From: Caryophanales bacterium UBA1245
GTDB lineage: Bacteria; Bacillota_I; Bacilli_A; ML615J-28; CAG-313
Direction: 5' to 3'
Assembly: GCA_002308275.1 (NCBI GenBank)
Contig: DBWF01000030.1
Coordinates: 21,082 to 27,172 of the forward strand
DNA: 6,091 nt
Part shown: positions 1-4,888 of the stretch, in pieces
Numbering within the stretch: the first letter of the stretch is position 1
How the letters are laid out: the number at the start of each line of letters is the position of its first letter
Program-made: the position numbers and the translations under genes
Notes under the pieces: generated by a model
Seen by the model: the letters and a program-made list of their open reading frames with translations, nothing else
Told to the model about the DNA's origin: nothing
The model's database searches: none

Positions 1-146
1 ATCACCCTCATGGTGGTGGTGAAGGACGTCAACCAGTAGGTCGTAAAGCACCTATGACTCCTTGGGGTAAAGTTGCTTTAGGTCTTAAGACAAGAGATCC
101 TAAGAAAAAATCGAACGCACTTATTGTACGTCGTAGAAATGGTTAG
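1..146 (+). CDS. rplB: 50S ribosomal protein L2, C-terminal end (partial)
   Basis: This is the last 47 complete codons of L2; the gene begins before the window and the first two bases belong to a split codon. L2 binds 23S rRNA next to the peptidyl-transferase centre and is needed for subunit association. The visible part opens with the highly conserved HPHGGGEGR loop, which holds the histidine known from E. coli L2 (His229) to lie near the catalytic centre. It continues through TPWGK and ends in the basic tail IVRRRNG. The frame is open from base 3 to a TAG stop at 144-146. It lies 18 bases upstream of rpsS, in the usual S10 operon position. Identification is certain despite truncation because the C-terminal loop and tail are diagnostic. 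Confidence 0.97.
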   Translation, partial: HPHGGGEGRQPVGRKAPMTPWGKVALGLKTRDPKKKSNALIVRRRNG

Positions 147-164
147 AAAAGGAGGAACTAAAGA

Positions 165-440
165 ATGTCACGTTCACTTAAAAAAGGACCTTTTATTGAT
201 GAACATTTAATGAAGAAAGTTCAAAAATTAAATGAAGCTAATCAAAAGAAGGTTATTCAAACTTGGTCAAGAAGAAGTACAATCTACCCTGACTTTGTGG
301 GACATACTGTTGCTGTATACAATGGTAAAGAACATTTACCAATCTATGTTACAGAAGATATGGTTGGCCACAAATTCGGTGAGTTCGCTCCAACAAGAAC
401 TTACCGTGGTCACGGCAAAGATAAGAAAGCAGATAAGTAG
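165..440 (+). CDS. rpsS: 30S ribosomal protein S19
   Basis: A 91-residue protein, close to the usual 92 of Bacillus. S19 sits in the head of the 30S subunit with S13, near the A-site and the inter-subunit bridges. The start MSRSLKKGPFID is the family signature. The central WSRRSTIYPDFVGHTVAVYNG (residues 34-54) and the C-terminal GHKFGEFAPTRTYRGH (68-83) are both highly conserved, and the tail KDKKADK is basic. The ATG is preceded by AAAAGGAGG (147-155), nine bases away, so the start is secure. The TAG stop overlaps the AGGAGG ribosome-binding site of rplV. An internal frame at 232-450 is only a shadow of this gene. Confidence 0.98.
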   Translation: MSRSLKKGPFIDEHLMKKVQKLNEANQKKVIQTWSRRSTIYPDFVGHTVAVYNGKEHLPIYVTEDMVGHKFGEFAPTRTYRGHGKDKKADK

Positions 441-453
441 GAGGTATTAAATA

Positions 454-789
454 ATGGAAGTTAGAGCTATTGCTAAATCAGTTAGAATGTCTCCTCGTAA
501 AGCTAAATTAGTTATCGATTTAATTAGAGGTAAAAAAGTTGGTGAAGCTATTGCTATCGTTAGCAATGTTGAATCAACTGTTAAAGAACCAATTCTTAAA
601 GTTTTAAAATCAGCGATTGCTAATGCTGTTAATAATAAAGAATTAGACGCTGAAAAACTTTATGTTAAAGAAATTTACGCTAACCCTGGACAAATCTATA
701 AGAGAATGCGTCCAAGAGCAAAAGGAAGCGGCGATCGTATTTTAAAGAGAACTTGCCACGTTACTGTTGTTGTGGCTGAAAAGGAATAG
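454..789 (+). CDS. rplV: 50S ribosomal protein L22
   Basis: A 111-residue protein; E. coli L22 has 110, and the two align with no net gaps up to the last residues. L22 binds 23S rRNA, and its long beta-hairpin reaches into the nascent-peptide exit tunnel to form part of the constriction. The N-terminal domain shows SPRKAKLVIDLIRGKKV (13-29) and SAIANAVNN (53-61). The hairpin is residues 73-107, with KRMRPRAKG at 83-91 and DRILKRT at 94-100. The hairpin tip reads GSGD (91-94) where E. coli has GRAD and B. subtilis has GRAS, so the tunnel-lining Arg92 is replaced by Ser. AGGAGG at 439-444 is fused to the rpsS stop and lies nine bases before the ATG. Confidence 0.98.
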   Translation: MEVRAIAKSVRMSPRKAKLVIDLIRGKKVGEAIAIVSNVESTVKEPILKVLKSAIANAVNNKELDAEKLYVKEIYANPGQIYKRMRPRAKGSGDRILKRTCHVTVVVAEKE

Positions 790-801
790 GAGGAACTGTT
801 T

Positions 802-1470
802 ATGGGTCAAAAGGTTAGTCCAATTGGATTGAGAATCGGCATCGTACGCGGATGGGACGCTAAATGGTATGCTCCTAAAGCGAAAGTTGCAGACTTATTA
901 CATGAAGATTTAAAAGTTCGTGAATTTTTATTTGATTTCTATAAGAGCGCATATGTATCACAAATCGAAATTAAGAGAACTGGTAAACGCGTTATTGTGG
1001 CTATCCACACAGCTAAACCAGGTGCTGTTATCGGTCGTGAAGGCTCTAAGAAAACAGAAGCTGTTAAGGCTTTAGAAAAACTAACTAAGAAGAATGTCTT
1101 CTTAACTGTTGTTGAAGTTAAACAACCTGATCTTGAAGCTGTATTAGTTGCTCGTAAGATGGCTGAAGATCTAGAAAACCGTATTTCTTTCCGTCGTGTT
1201 CAAAAGAGTGCAATTCAAAAAGCTCTAAGAGCTGGCGCAAAAGGAATCAAAACTCAATTATCAGGCCGCTTAGGTGGTGCTGAAATCGCTCGTAGCGAAG
1301 GTTACATCGAAGGTAGTGTTCCACTACATACATTCAGAGCTAATATCGATTACGCTGTTGCTGAAGCAAATACAACATATGGTAAAATCGGTGTTAAAGT
1401 TTGGATCAATAAAGGTGAAATCTTAACTGCAAAACAAAAAGATACTCATAACAAGAAGGAGGAACGTTAA
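802..1470 (+). CDS. rpsC: 30S ribosomal protein S3
   Basis: A 222-residue protein, slightly longer than the 218 of B. subtilis. S3 lies at the mRNA entry channel in the 30S head and contributes to mRNA unwinding. The start MGQKVSPIGLRIGIVRGWDAKWYA is the family signature. A type II KH domain spans about 40-110, with its GxxG loop as GREG at 78-81. The C-terminal domain contains the FRR..K helicase-type cluster, then GAKGIKTQLSGRLGGAEIARSE, VPLHT and IGVKVWINKGEIL. The final residues (KKEER) overlap the ribosome-binding site of rplP. AGGAGG at 788-793 overlaps the rplV stop, eight bases before the ATG. The acid residue inside the GxxG loop is slightly unusual. Confidence 0.98.
   Translation: MGQKVSPIGLRIGIVRGWDAKWYAPKAKVADLLHEDLKVREFLFDFYKSAYVSQIEIKRTGKRVIVAIHTAKPGAVIGREGSKKTEAVKALEKLTKKNVFLTVVEVKQPDLEAVLVARKMAEDLENRISFRRVQKSAIQKALRAGAKGIKTQLSGRLGGAEIARSEGYIEGSVPLHTFRANIDYAVAEANTTYGKIGVKVWINKGEILTAKQKDTHNKKEER
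1456..1462 (+). promoter_or_regulatory. rplP ribosome-binding site inside rpsC
   Basis: AAGGAGG lies within the last codons of rpsC (AAG AAG GAG GAA), ending ten bases before the ATG at 1473 and 16 before the in-frame ATG at 1479. This favours 1473 as the start of L16. The S3 C-terminal residues Lys-Lys-Glu-Glu are therefore partly set by the need to encode this site. Confidence 0.8.
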
Positions 1471-1472
1471 TT

Positions 1473-1892
1473 ATGTTAATGCCAAAAAGAACTAAATATC
1501 GTCGTCCTCATCGCGTAAGTTATGAAGGTAAAGCAAAAGGCGGTAAGGAAGTTACTTTTGGTGAATATGGTCTACAAGCATTAGAAGGTGCTTGGGTTAC
1601 AGATCGCCAAATTGAAGCTGCCCGTATCGCAATGACACGTTACATGAATCGTGATGGTAAAGTTTGGATTAAAATTTTCCCACACATGATTAGAACTAAG
1701 AAGCCTCTAGAAGTTCGTATGGGTTCTGGTAAAGGTGCTCCTGATGGTTATGTAGCTGTCGTTAAAAATGGTACAGTTATGTTTGAAATCGGTGGTGTAA
1801 GTGAAGAAATCGCAAGAGAAGCATTTAGACTAGCTGGTCACAAACTACCTGTTAAAACAAAATTTGTCGTAAGACAAGAAAGTGGTGAGTAA
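1473..1892 (+). CDS. rplP: 50S ribosomal protein L16
   Basis: A 139-residue protein, a few residues shorter than B. subtilis L16 (144). L16 is a late-assembling protein that positions A-site tRNA near the peptidyl-transferase centre. The start MLMPKRTKYRRPHR is the classic L16 opening. Conserved blocks are FGEYGLQALEGAWVTDRQIEAAR (29-51), KIFPH (67-71), KPLEVRMGSGKGAPDGYVAVVK (77-98) and EAFRLAGHKLPVKTKFV (116-132). Arg82 corresponds to E. coli Arg81, the residue hydroxylated there. The gene begins two bases after the rpsC stop, so the two are translationally coupled. The last codons (GGT GAG TAA) also carry the probable ribosome-binding site of rpmC. Confidence 0.98.
   Translation: MLMPKRTKYRRPHRVSYEGKAKGGKEVTFGEYGLQALEGAWVTDRQIEAARIAMTRYMNRDGKVWIKIFPHMIRTKKPLEVRMGSGKGAPDGYVAVVKNGTVMFEIGGVSEEIAREAFRLAGHKLPVKTKFVVRQESGE
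1884..1889 (+). promoter_or_regulatory. Weak GGTGAG ribosome-binding site for rpmC
   Basis: GGTGAG can pair with the outer part of the anti-Shine-Dalgarno (the GGTGA of AAGGAGGTGA). It sits four bases before the ATG at 1894, inside the last codons of rplP. No purine-rich site precedes the alternative in-frame GTG codons at 1882 and 1885. The ATG at 1894 is therefore the better start, probably reached by ribosomes terminating at the rplP stop one base upstream. It is the only complete junction in the window lacking a GGAG-type or GGGGG-type core. Confidence 0.55.
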
Positions 1893-1893
1893 G

Positions 1894-2133
1894 ATGGCTA
1901 CAAAGAAAGCAACTACTAAAAAAGCTGTTAAAAAGAGTCAAGTTAATCAAATTAGAGAATTAGATAACGAAGCCATCGAAGCTCGCATCTTAGAGTTAAA
2001 GAAGGAACTTCAAAATCTAAGATTCCAAGCAGCTGTTGGAAAACTTGAAAAAACAGCTCAATTAAAGAAAGTTAAGAAAGAAATTGCACGTGCTTATACT
2101 GTTATGACAGAACGTGCTAATGCTACTAAGTAG
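1894..2133 (+). CDS. rpmC: 50S ribosomal protein L29 with basic N-terminal extension
   Basis: A 79-residue protein from the ATG chosen here (83 or 82 from GTG at 1882 or 1885). Typical L29 has about 65 residues. L29 is a small two-helix protein at the exit-tunnel rim, beside L23, where nascent-chain factors dock. The family core is residues 17-74: NQIRELDNEAIEARILELKK, then NLRFQAAVGKLEKTAQLKKV and KKEIARAYTVMTER. The first 16 residues (MATKKATTKKAVKKSQ) are an Ala/Thr/Lys-rich tail absent from the Bacillus and E. coli proteins. The tail is read from the same strong frame and has no internal ATG between it and the core, so it is probably real. One base separates the gene from rplP. Confidence 0.93.
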   Translation: MATKKATTKKAVKKSQVNQIRELDNEAIEARILELKKELQNLRFQAAVGKLEKTAQLKKVKKEIARAYTVMTERANATK

Positions 2134-2137
2134 GAGG
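2132..2137 (+). promoter_or_regulatory. rpsQ ribosome-binding site, deciding between tandem ATGs
   Basis: AGGAGG overlaps the rpmC TAG stop (TAGGAGG). Two in-frame ATGs follow, at 2141 (spacing three bases) and 2144 (spacing six). The second has the more normal spacing and was chosen. The first would give an 87-residue protein, equal in length to B. subtilis S17, so either could be used. Confidence 0.7.
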
Positions 2138-2143
2138 TTTATG

Positions 2144-2404
2144 ATGGAAAGAAATGCTCGTAAAGTATTAGTTGGTACAGTTGTTAGTGCTGCTAATGAT
2201 AAGACAATTACTGTTAAAGTTGAAACTCATCGTAGACATCCTTTATATAGTAAGAGAATTGAATATTCAAAGAAATACACTGCACATGATGAAAACAATG
2301 AAGCTAAAGTTGGTGATGTTGTTGAAATTATGGAAACTCGTCCATTATCAAAAACAAAACGTTATCGTTTAGTTCGCATTGTTGAAGCAGCTGTAATTAT
2401 TTAA
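2144..2404 (+). CDS. rpsQ: 30S ribosomal protein S17
   Basis: An 86-residue protein, or 87 if the adjacent ATG at 2141 is used; B. subtilis S17 has 87. S17 is an early-assembling OB-fold protein that binds the 5' domain of 16S rRNA in the 30S body. The family blocks are ERNARKVLVGTVVSAANDKT (2-21), ITVKVETHRRHPLYSKRI (22-39), KKYTAHDENNEAKVGDVVEI (43-62) and ETRPLSKTKRYRLVRIVEAA (64-83). The frame stays open upstream to 2114, but those residues do not belong to the family and would overlap rpmC without a suitable ribosome-binding site. It is the last gene of the classical S10 operon, yet rplN follows after 13 bases with no terminator. Confidence 0.97.
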   Translation: MERNARKVLVGTVVSAANDKTITVKVETHRRHPLYSKRIEYSKKYTAHDENNEAKVGDVVEIMETRPLSKTKRYRLVRIVEAAVII

Positions 2405-2417
2405 TTAGGAGGTAGTT

Positions 2418-2786
2418 ATGGTTCAACAAGAAACTAGAGTTAATGTTGCTGATAATTCAGGCGCAAAAGAACTACTGATTATTAAAATTTTAGGTGGTGC
2501 TAGACACTTATATGCTACTGTTGGTGATATTTGTGTATGCACAGTTAAGTCTGCTACTACTGGTGGACAAGTTAAAAAAGGTGACGTTGTAAAAGCTGTC
2601 ATCGTTCGGACAAAGAAAGCCTTAAGAAGAGCTGATGGTTCTTATATTAAATTTGATGATAACGCTGCTGTTATTATTAAAGAAGATAAGACACCTCGTG
2701 GTACTCGTATTTTTGGCCCTGTTGCAAGAGAATTACGTGATAAAGATTACGCTAAAATTGTCTCTCTTGCTCCAGAAGTTCTATAG
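2418..2786 (+). CDS. rplN: 50S ribosomal protein L14
   Basis: A 122-residue protein, the standard L14 length. L14 sits on the 50S interface with L19, contacts 16S rRNA in an inter-subunit bridge and is the docking site of the silencing factor RsfS. Its start MVQQETRVNVADNSGAKELL is typical. Further conserved parts are GDICVCTVKSATTGGQVKKG (36-55), VKAVIVRTKK (58-67), DGSYIKFDDNAAVII (73-87) and the signature PRGTRIFGPVARELRDKDYA (93-112), ending SLAPEVL. Arg64 is encoded by CGG, the only CGG I found by reading the arginine codons of the window. TTAGGAGG (AGGAGG at 2407-2412) lies five bases before the ATG. This gene opens the classical spc operon. Confidence 0.98.
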   Translation: MVQQETRVNVADNSGAKELLIIKILGGARHLYATVGDICVCTVKSATTGGQVKKGDVVKAVIVRTKKALRRADGSYIKFDDNAAVIIKEDKTPRGTRIFGPVARELRDKDYAKIVSLAPEVL

Positions 2787-2797
2787 GAGGTCACTTT

Positions 2798-3163
2798 ATG
2801 AAAATTAAAAAAGGTGATGTTGTTGCAGTTATCGCAGGTAAAGATAAAGCAGTTAATGGCGTTTATAAAACTGGTGAAGTATTAAAAGTTTATCCAGCAA
2901 CTAATCGTGTTGTTGTTAAAGGTATTAATATTGCTACTAAACACTATCGTCCATCACAAGCTAAACCTGATGGTGGAATCGAAAAGAAAGAAGCTCCAAT
3001 CCATGTTTCAAACGTTGCTTATCTAGATCCTGTTAAAAAGCAACCTACAAGAATTCGTTATGAATATGAAAAAGATGCATCTGGTGCTTATAAATTAGAT
3101 GCTAAAGGCAAAAAGATTAAATATCGTGTAGCTGTACTATCAGGTACAAGAATTGATAAGTAG
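2798..3163 (+). CDS. rplX: 50S ribosomal protein L24 with two insertions
   Basis: A 121-residue protein; bacterial L24 is usually about 103. L24 initiates 50S assembly and lies at the exit-tunnel rim. The KOW-type fold begins at KKGDVVAVIAGKDK (4-17), then VLKVYPATNRVVVKGIN (28-44). The loop KHYRPSQAKPDGGIEKKEAP (48-67), IHVSNVAYLDP (68-78) and the PTRIRY strand (83-88) are all family features. Two segments are longer than in Bacillus: about five residues between GKDK and GEVLKV (near 18-25), and about 10-14 in the C-terminal hairpin (near 90-107, rich in Lys, Asp, Ala and Gly). The protein still ends in the normal LSGTRIDK. AGGAGG at 2785-2790 overlaps the rplN stop, seven bases before the ATG. 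Confidence 0.96.
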   Translation: MKIKKGDVVAVIAGKDKAVNGVYKTGEVLKVYPATNRVVVKGINIATKHYRPSQAKPDGGIEKKEAPIHVSNVAYLDPVKKQPTRIRYEYEKDASGAYKLDAKGKKIKYRVAVLSGTRIDK

Positions 3164-3167
3164 GAGG
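3162..3167 (+). promoter_or_regulatory. rplE ribosome-binding site, deciding between tandem ATGs
   Basis: AGGAGG overlaps the rplX TAG stop. In-frame ATGs lie at 3171 (spacing three bases) and 3174 (spacing six). The second gives a 179-residue protein beginning MNRVLENY, matching the Bacillus L5 length and opening (MNRLKEKY), so it was chosen. Confidence 0.75.
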
Positions 3168-3173
3168 TAAATG

Positions 3174-3713
3174 ATGAATCGCGTATTAGAAAACTACAAA
3201 CAAAATATCGTTCCAGCTCTTACTGAACAATTTGGTTACACAACAGTAATGCAAGTACCTAAGCTTGACAAAATCGTTGTTAATATGGGTATTGGTGATT
3301 CAATTACTAATTCTAAATTATTAGAAGCAGCTGTTCAAGATTTAACAACAATTACTGGTCAAAAGCCACTTGTTACAAAAGCTAAGAAATCAATCGCCGT
3401 TTTCAAAATCCGTGAAGGTATGGAAATCGGTGCTAAGGTTACTCTTCGTGGTGAAAGAATGTATGAATTCTTTGATAAATTAGTATCAATTTCACTTCCA
3501 CGTGTACGTGACTTTAGAGGTGTAAACCCTAATTCATTCGATGGTCGTGGTAATTATTCAATTGGTATCAAAGAACAATTAATCTTCCCTGAAATTAATT
3601 ATGATAAAGTTTTAAAAATTCGTGGTATGGACATTGTTATTGTTACTACAGCTAAAACTGATGAAGAAGGCCGTGCTCTCCTAGCTCAACTAGGCATGCC
3701 TTTCAGAAAGTAG
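3174..3713 (+). CDS. rplE: 50S ribosomal protein L5
   Basis: A 179-residue protein, the same length as B. subtilis L5. L5 binds 5S rRNA with L18 in the central protuberance and contacts the P-site tRNA elbow and the 30S head. Family blocks in order are MQVPKLDKIVVNMGIGDS (26-43), TGQKPLVTKAKKSIAVFKIR (61-80), EGMEIGAKVTLRGERMYEF (81-99), SLPRVRDFRGVNPNSFDGRG (107-126), IKEQLIFPEINYDKV (132-146) and RGMDIVIVTTAKTDEEGRAL (150-169), ending GMPFRK. The start at 3174 was preferred over 3171 from ribosome-binding-site spacing and from the B. subtilis alignment. The stop TAG is fused to the rpsN ribosome-binding site. Confidence 0.97.
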   Translation: MNRVLENYKQNIVPALTEQFGYTTVMQVPKLDKIVVNMGIGDSITNSKLLEAAVQDLTTITGQKPLVTKAKKSIAVFKIREGMEIGAKVTLRGERMYEFFDKLVSISLPRVRDFRGVNPNSFDGRGNYSIGIKEQLIFPEINYDKVLKIRGMDIVIVTTAKTDEEGRALLAQLGMPFRK

Positions 3714-3726
3714 GAGGAGTTTTACA

Positions 3727-3912
3727 ATGGCTAAAACATCAATGAAAGTTAAATGCGCACGCGGTAATAAGTTTGGTGTGCGTGAATATACACGTTGTGA
3801 ACGTTGTGGAAGACCACATGCTGTTTATCGCAAGTTTAAACTATGCCGTGTTTGCTTTAGAGAACTTGCTTATAAAGGCTTAATTCCAGGCGTTAAAAAA
3901 GCAAGCTGGTAA
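3727..3912 (+). CDS. rpsN: 30S ribosomal protein S14, zinc-binding type (S14Z)
   Basis: A 61-residue protein, the exact length of the short zinc-containing S14 of Gram-positive bacteria; the zinc-free form is about 90-100 residues. S14 is a late-joining protein of the 30S head, next to S3 and S10. The zinc ribbon is complete, with ligands Cys24, Cys27, Cys40 and Cys43 in YTRCERCGRPHAVYRKFKLC and RVCFREL. The tail GLIPGVKKASW is the standard end. Residue 10 is an additional cysteine outside the zinc site. AGGAGG at 3712-3717, overlapping the rplE stop, lies nine bases before the ATG. Its place between rplE and rpsH is the usual spc order. The zinc form suggests zinc-dependent assembly; any zinc-free paralogue would lie elsewhere. 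Confidence 0.98.
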   Translation: MAKTSMKVKCARGNKFGVREYTRCERCGRPHAVYRKFKLCRVCFRELAYKGLIPGVKKASW

Positions 3913-3927
3913 AGGAGAAATATATAT

Positions 3928-4323
3928 ATGGTTATGACTGATCCAATTGCTGATATGCTTACTAGAATTAGAAATGCAAACCAAAGAAAACATGCAACTG
4001 TTATGGTTCCTGCTTCTAAATTAAAAGTTGAAATTCTTCGTGTTTTAAAAGAAGAAGGCTATATTAGCGATTTTGAAAAAATTGAAGATGAAAAACAAGG
4101 AATGATATCGATAACTTTAAAATATGTTAATAAAACACCTGTTATTAAAGGATTAAAGAGAATCTCAAAACCTGGTTTAAAAGTTTATGCAAAGAAAGAT
4201 GAACTTCCAAAAGTTTTAAATGGCTTAGGAATTGCTGTCGTATCAACATCTAAAGGTGTTATGTGCGACCGTGATGCCCGCAAGGAAAACCTTGGCGGTG
4301 AAGTTCTAGCATTCGTTTGGTAG
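3928..4323 (+). CDS. rpsH: 30S ribosomal protein S8
   Basis: A 131-residue protein, close to the 132 of B. subtilis. S8 is a primary binding protein of the 16S rRNA central domain and helps shape the platform. In E. coli it also represses translation of the spc message. Family blocks are MTDPIADMLTRIRNANQRKH (3-22), VPASKLKVEILRVLKEEGYI (27-46), KGLKRISKPGLKVY (74-87) and LPKVLNGLGIAVVSTSKGVM (93-112), ending GGEVLAFVW. The ATG at 3928 is ten bases after GGAG (3914-3917), while the in-frame ATG at 3934 would be 16 bases away, so the first is preferred. The spacer is a run of TA repeats (TATATATATG). I found no clear S8-type operator in the window. Confidence 0.97.
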   Translation: MVMTDPIADMLTRIRNANQRKHATVMVPASKLKVEILRVLKEEGYISDFEKIEDEKQGMISITLKYVNKTPVIKGLKRISKPGLKVYAKKDELPKVLNGLGIAVVSTSKGVMCDRDARKENLGGEVLAFVW

Positions 4324-4334
4324 GAGGTTAAGGT

Positions 4335-4868
4335 ATGTCACGTTTAGGAAACAAACCAATCGCTATCGAAGGTGCTAATGTTGAAATTAAAGACAACATG
4401 ATCGTTGTTAAAGGCCCTAAAGGCGAATTAAGCCTTGAATGCCCTAAATCAGTTACTGTAGAATTAAAAGATGGACACTTACATTTCACTCGTGAAAACG
4501 ATGAAAAAGCAAACCGTGCTCTACACGGAACAACTCGTGCCAATGTTAATAATATGGTAATTGGTGTTACAAAAGGTTTCGAAAAAGTATTAGAAATCGA
4601 AGGTACTGGTTACCGTGCTCAACTTCAAGGAAACAAATTAGTTGTTTTAGCTGGTTATTCACATCCAGTTGAAATGCCAATTCCTAAAGGTTTAACAGTA
4701 ACAGTTCCTAACCCAACAGAAATCCATGTTGCTGGTTGTGATAAACAATTAGTTGGTCAATTTGCGGCTGATGTACGTATTATTCGTAAGCCTGAACCTT
4801 ATAAAGGCAAAGGTATTCACTATCGTGGTGAATATATCCGTCGTAAAGAAGGAAAGAAAGCTAAGTAG
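4335..4868 (+). CDS. rplF: 50S ribosomal protein L6
   Basis: A 177-residue protein, the typical bacterial L6 length. L6 lies near the sarcin-ricin loop and the L7/L12 stalk base, on the factor-binding side of the 50S subunit. It consists of two similar alpha/beta repeats. The first (about 1-80) includes MSRLGNKPIAIEGANVEI, VKGPKGELS and RALHGTTRANVNNMVIGVTK. The second (about 82-170) includes FEKVLEIEGTGYRAQLQGNK, LAGYSHPVEMPIPKGL and the RNA-binding end VRIIRKPEPYKGKGIHYRGE. The C-terminus is basic (RRKEGKKAK). AGGAGG at 4322-4327, fused to the rpsH stop, lies seven bases before the ATG. A minus-strand frame at 4328-4543 is only a shadow of this gene. Confidence 0.98.
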   Translation: MSRLGNKPIAIEGANVEIKDNMIVVKGPKGELSLECPKSVTVELKDGHLHFTRENDEKANRALHGTTRANVNNMVIGVTKGFEKVLEIEGTGYRAQLQGNKLVVLAGYSHPVEMPIPKGLTVTVPNPTEIHVAGCDKQLVGQFAADVRIIRKPEPYKGKGIHYRGEYIRRKEGKKAK

Positions 4869-4875
4869 AAAGGAG
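4869..4875 (+). promoter_or_regulatory. rplR ribosome-binding site with long spacing
   Basis: AAAGGAG follows the rplF stop directly, but its GGAG core (4872-4875) ends 13 bases before the ATG at 4889. Other spacings in the window are 3-10 bases. No nearer in-frame start exists, and the 120-residue L18 from 4889 matches the B. subtilis length exactly, so the start is kept. This is also the largest intergenic gap in the window (20 bases). Confidence 0.6.
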
Positions 4876-4888
4876 TGCAATAAGAGAT

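Noticed and set aside
232..450. 72-residue + strand frame inside rpsS
   Set aside because: It overlaps S19 almost entirely in another frame, has no ribosome-binding site and its translation resembles no family.
2172..2372. 66-residue + strand frame inside rpsQ
   Set aside because: It is a Leu/Lys-rich shadow of AT-rich codons in S17, with no initiation signal.
2405..2417. Possible terminator or promoter between the S10 and spc parts
   Set aside because: The gap is only 13 bases and is filled by TTAGGAGG and its spacer. There is no hairpin or T-run.
3100..3200. S8 repressor site near the rplX/rplE junction, as in E. coli
   Set aside because: The junction is a short TAGGAGGTAAATGATG. I could not draw a convincing copy of the 16S rRNA S8-binding helix by eye.
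3399..3401. Val76 in L5 where Bacillus and E. coli have Gly (AGFKIR motif read as AVFKIR)
   Set aside because: The position is known to vary in bacteria (actinobacterial L5 has Gln), so it is not a clear anomaly.
3918..3929. TATATATATATG run before rpsH as a -10 promoter element
   Set aside because: It is a short AT spacer between a ribosome-binding site and a start codon, with no matching -35 element seen at the right distance in the rpsN end.
4328..4543. 71-residue minus-strand frame over the start of rplF
   Set aside because: It is antisense to a certain ribosomal gene and shows no ribosome-binding site or recognisable motif.
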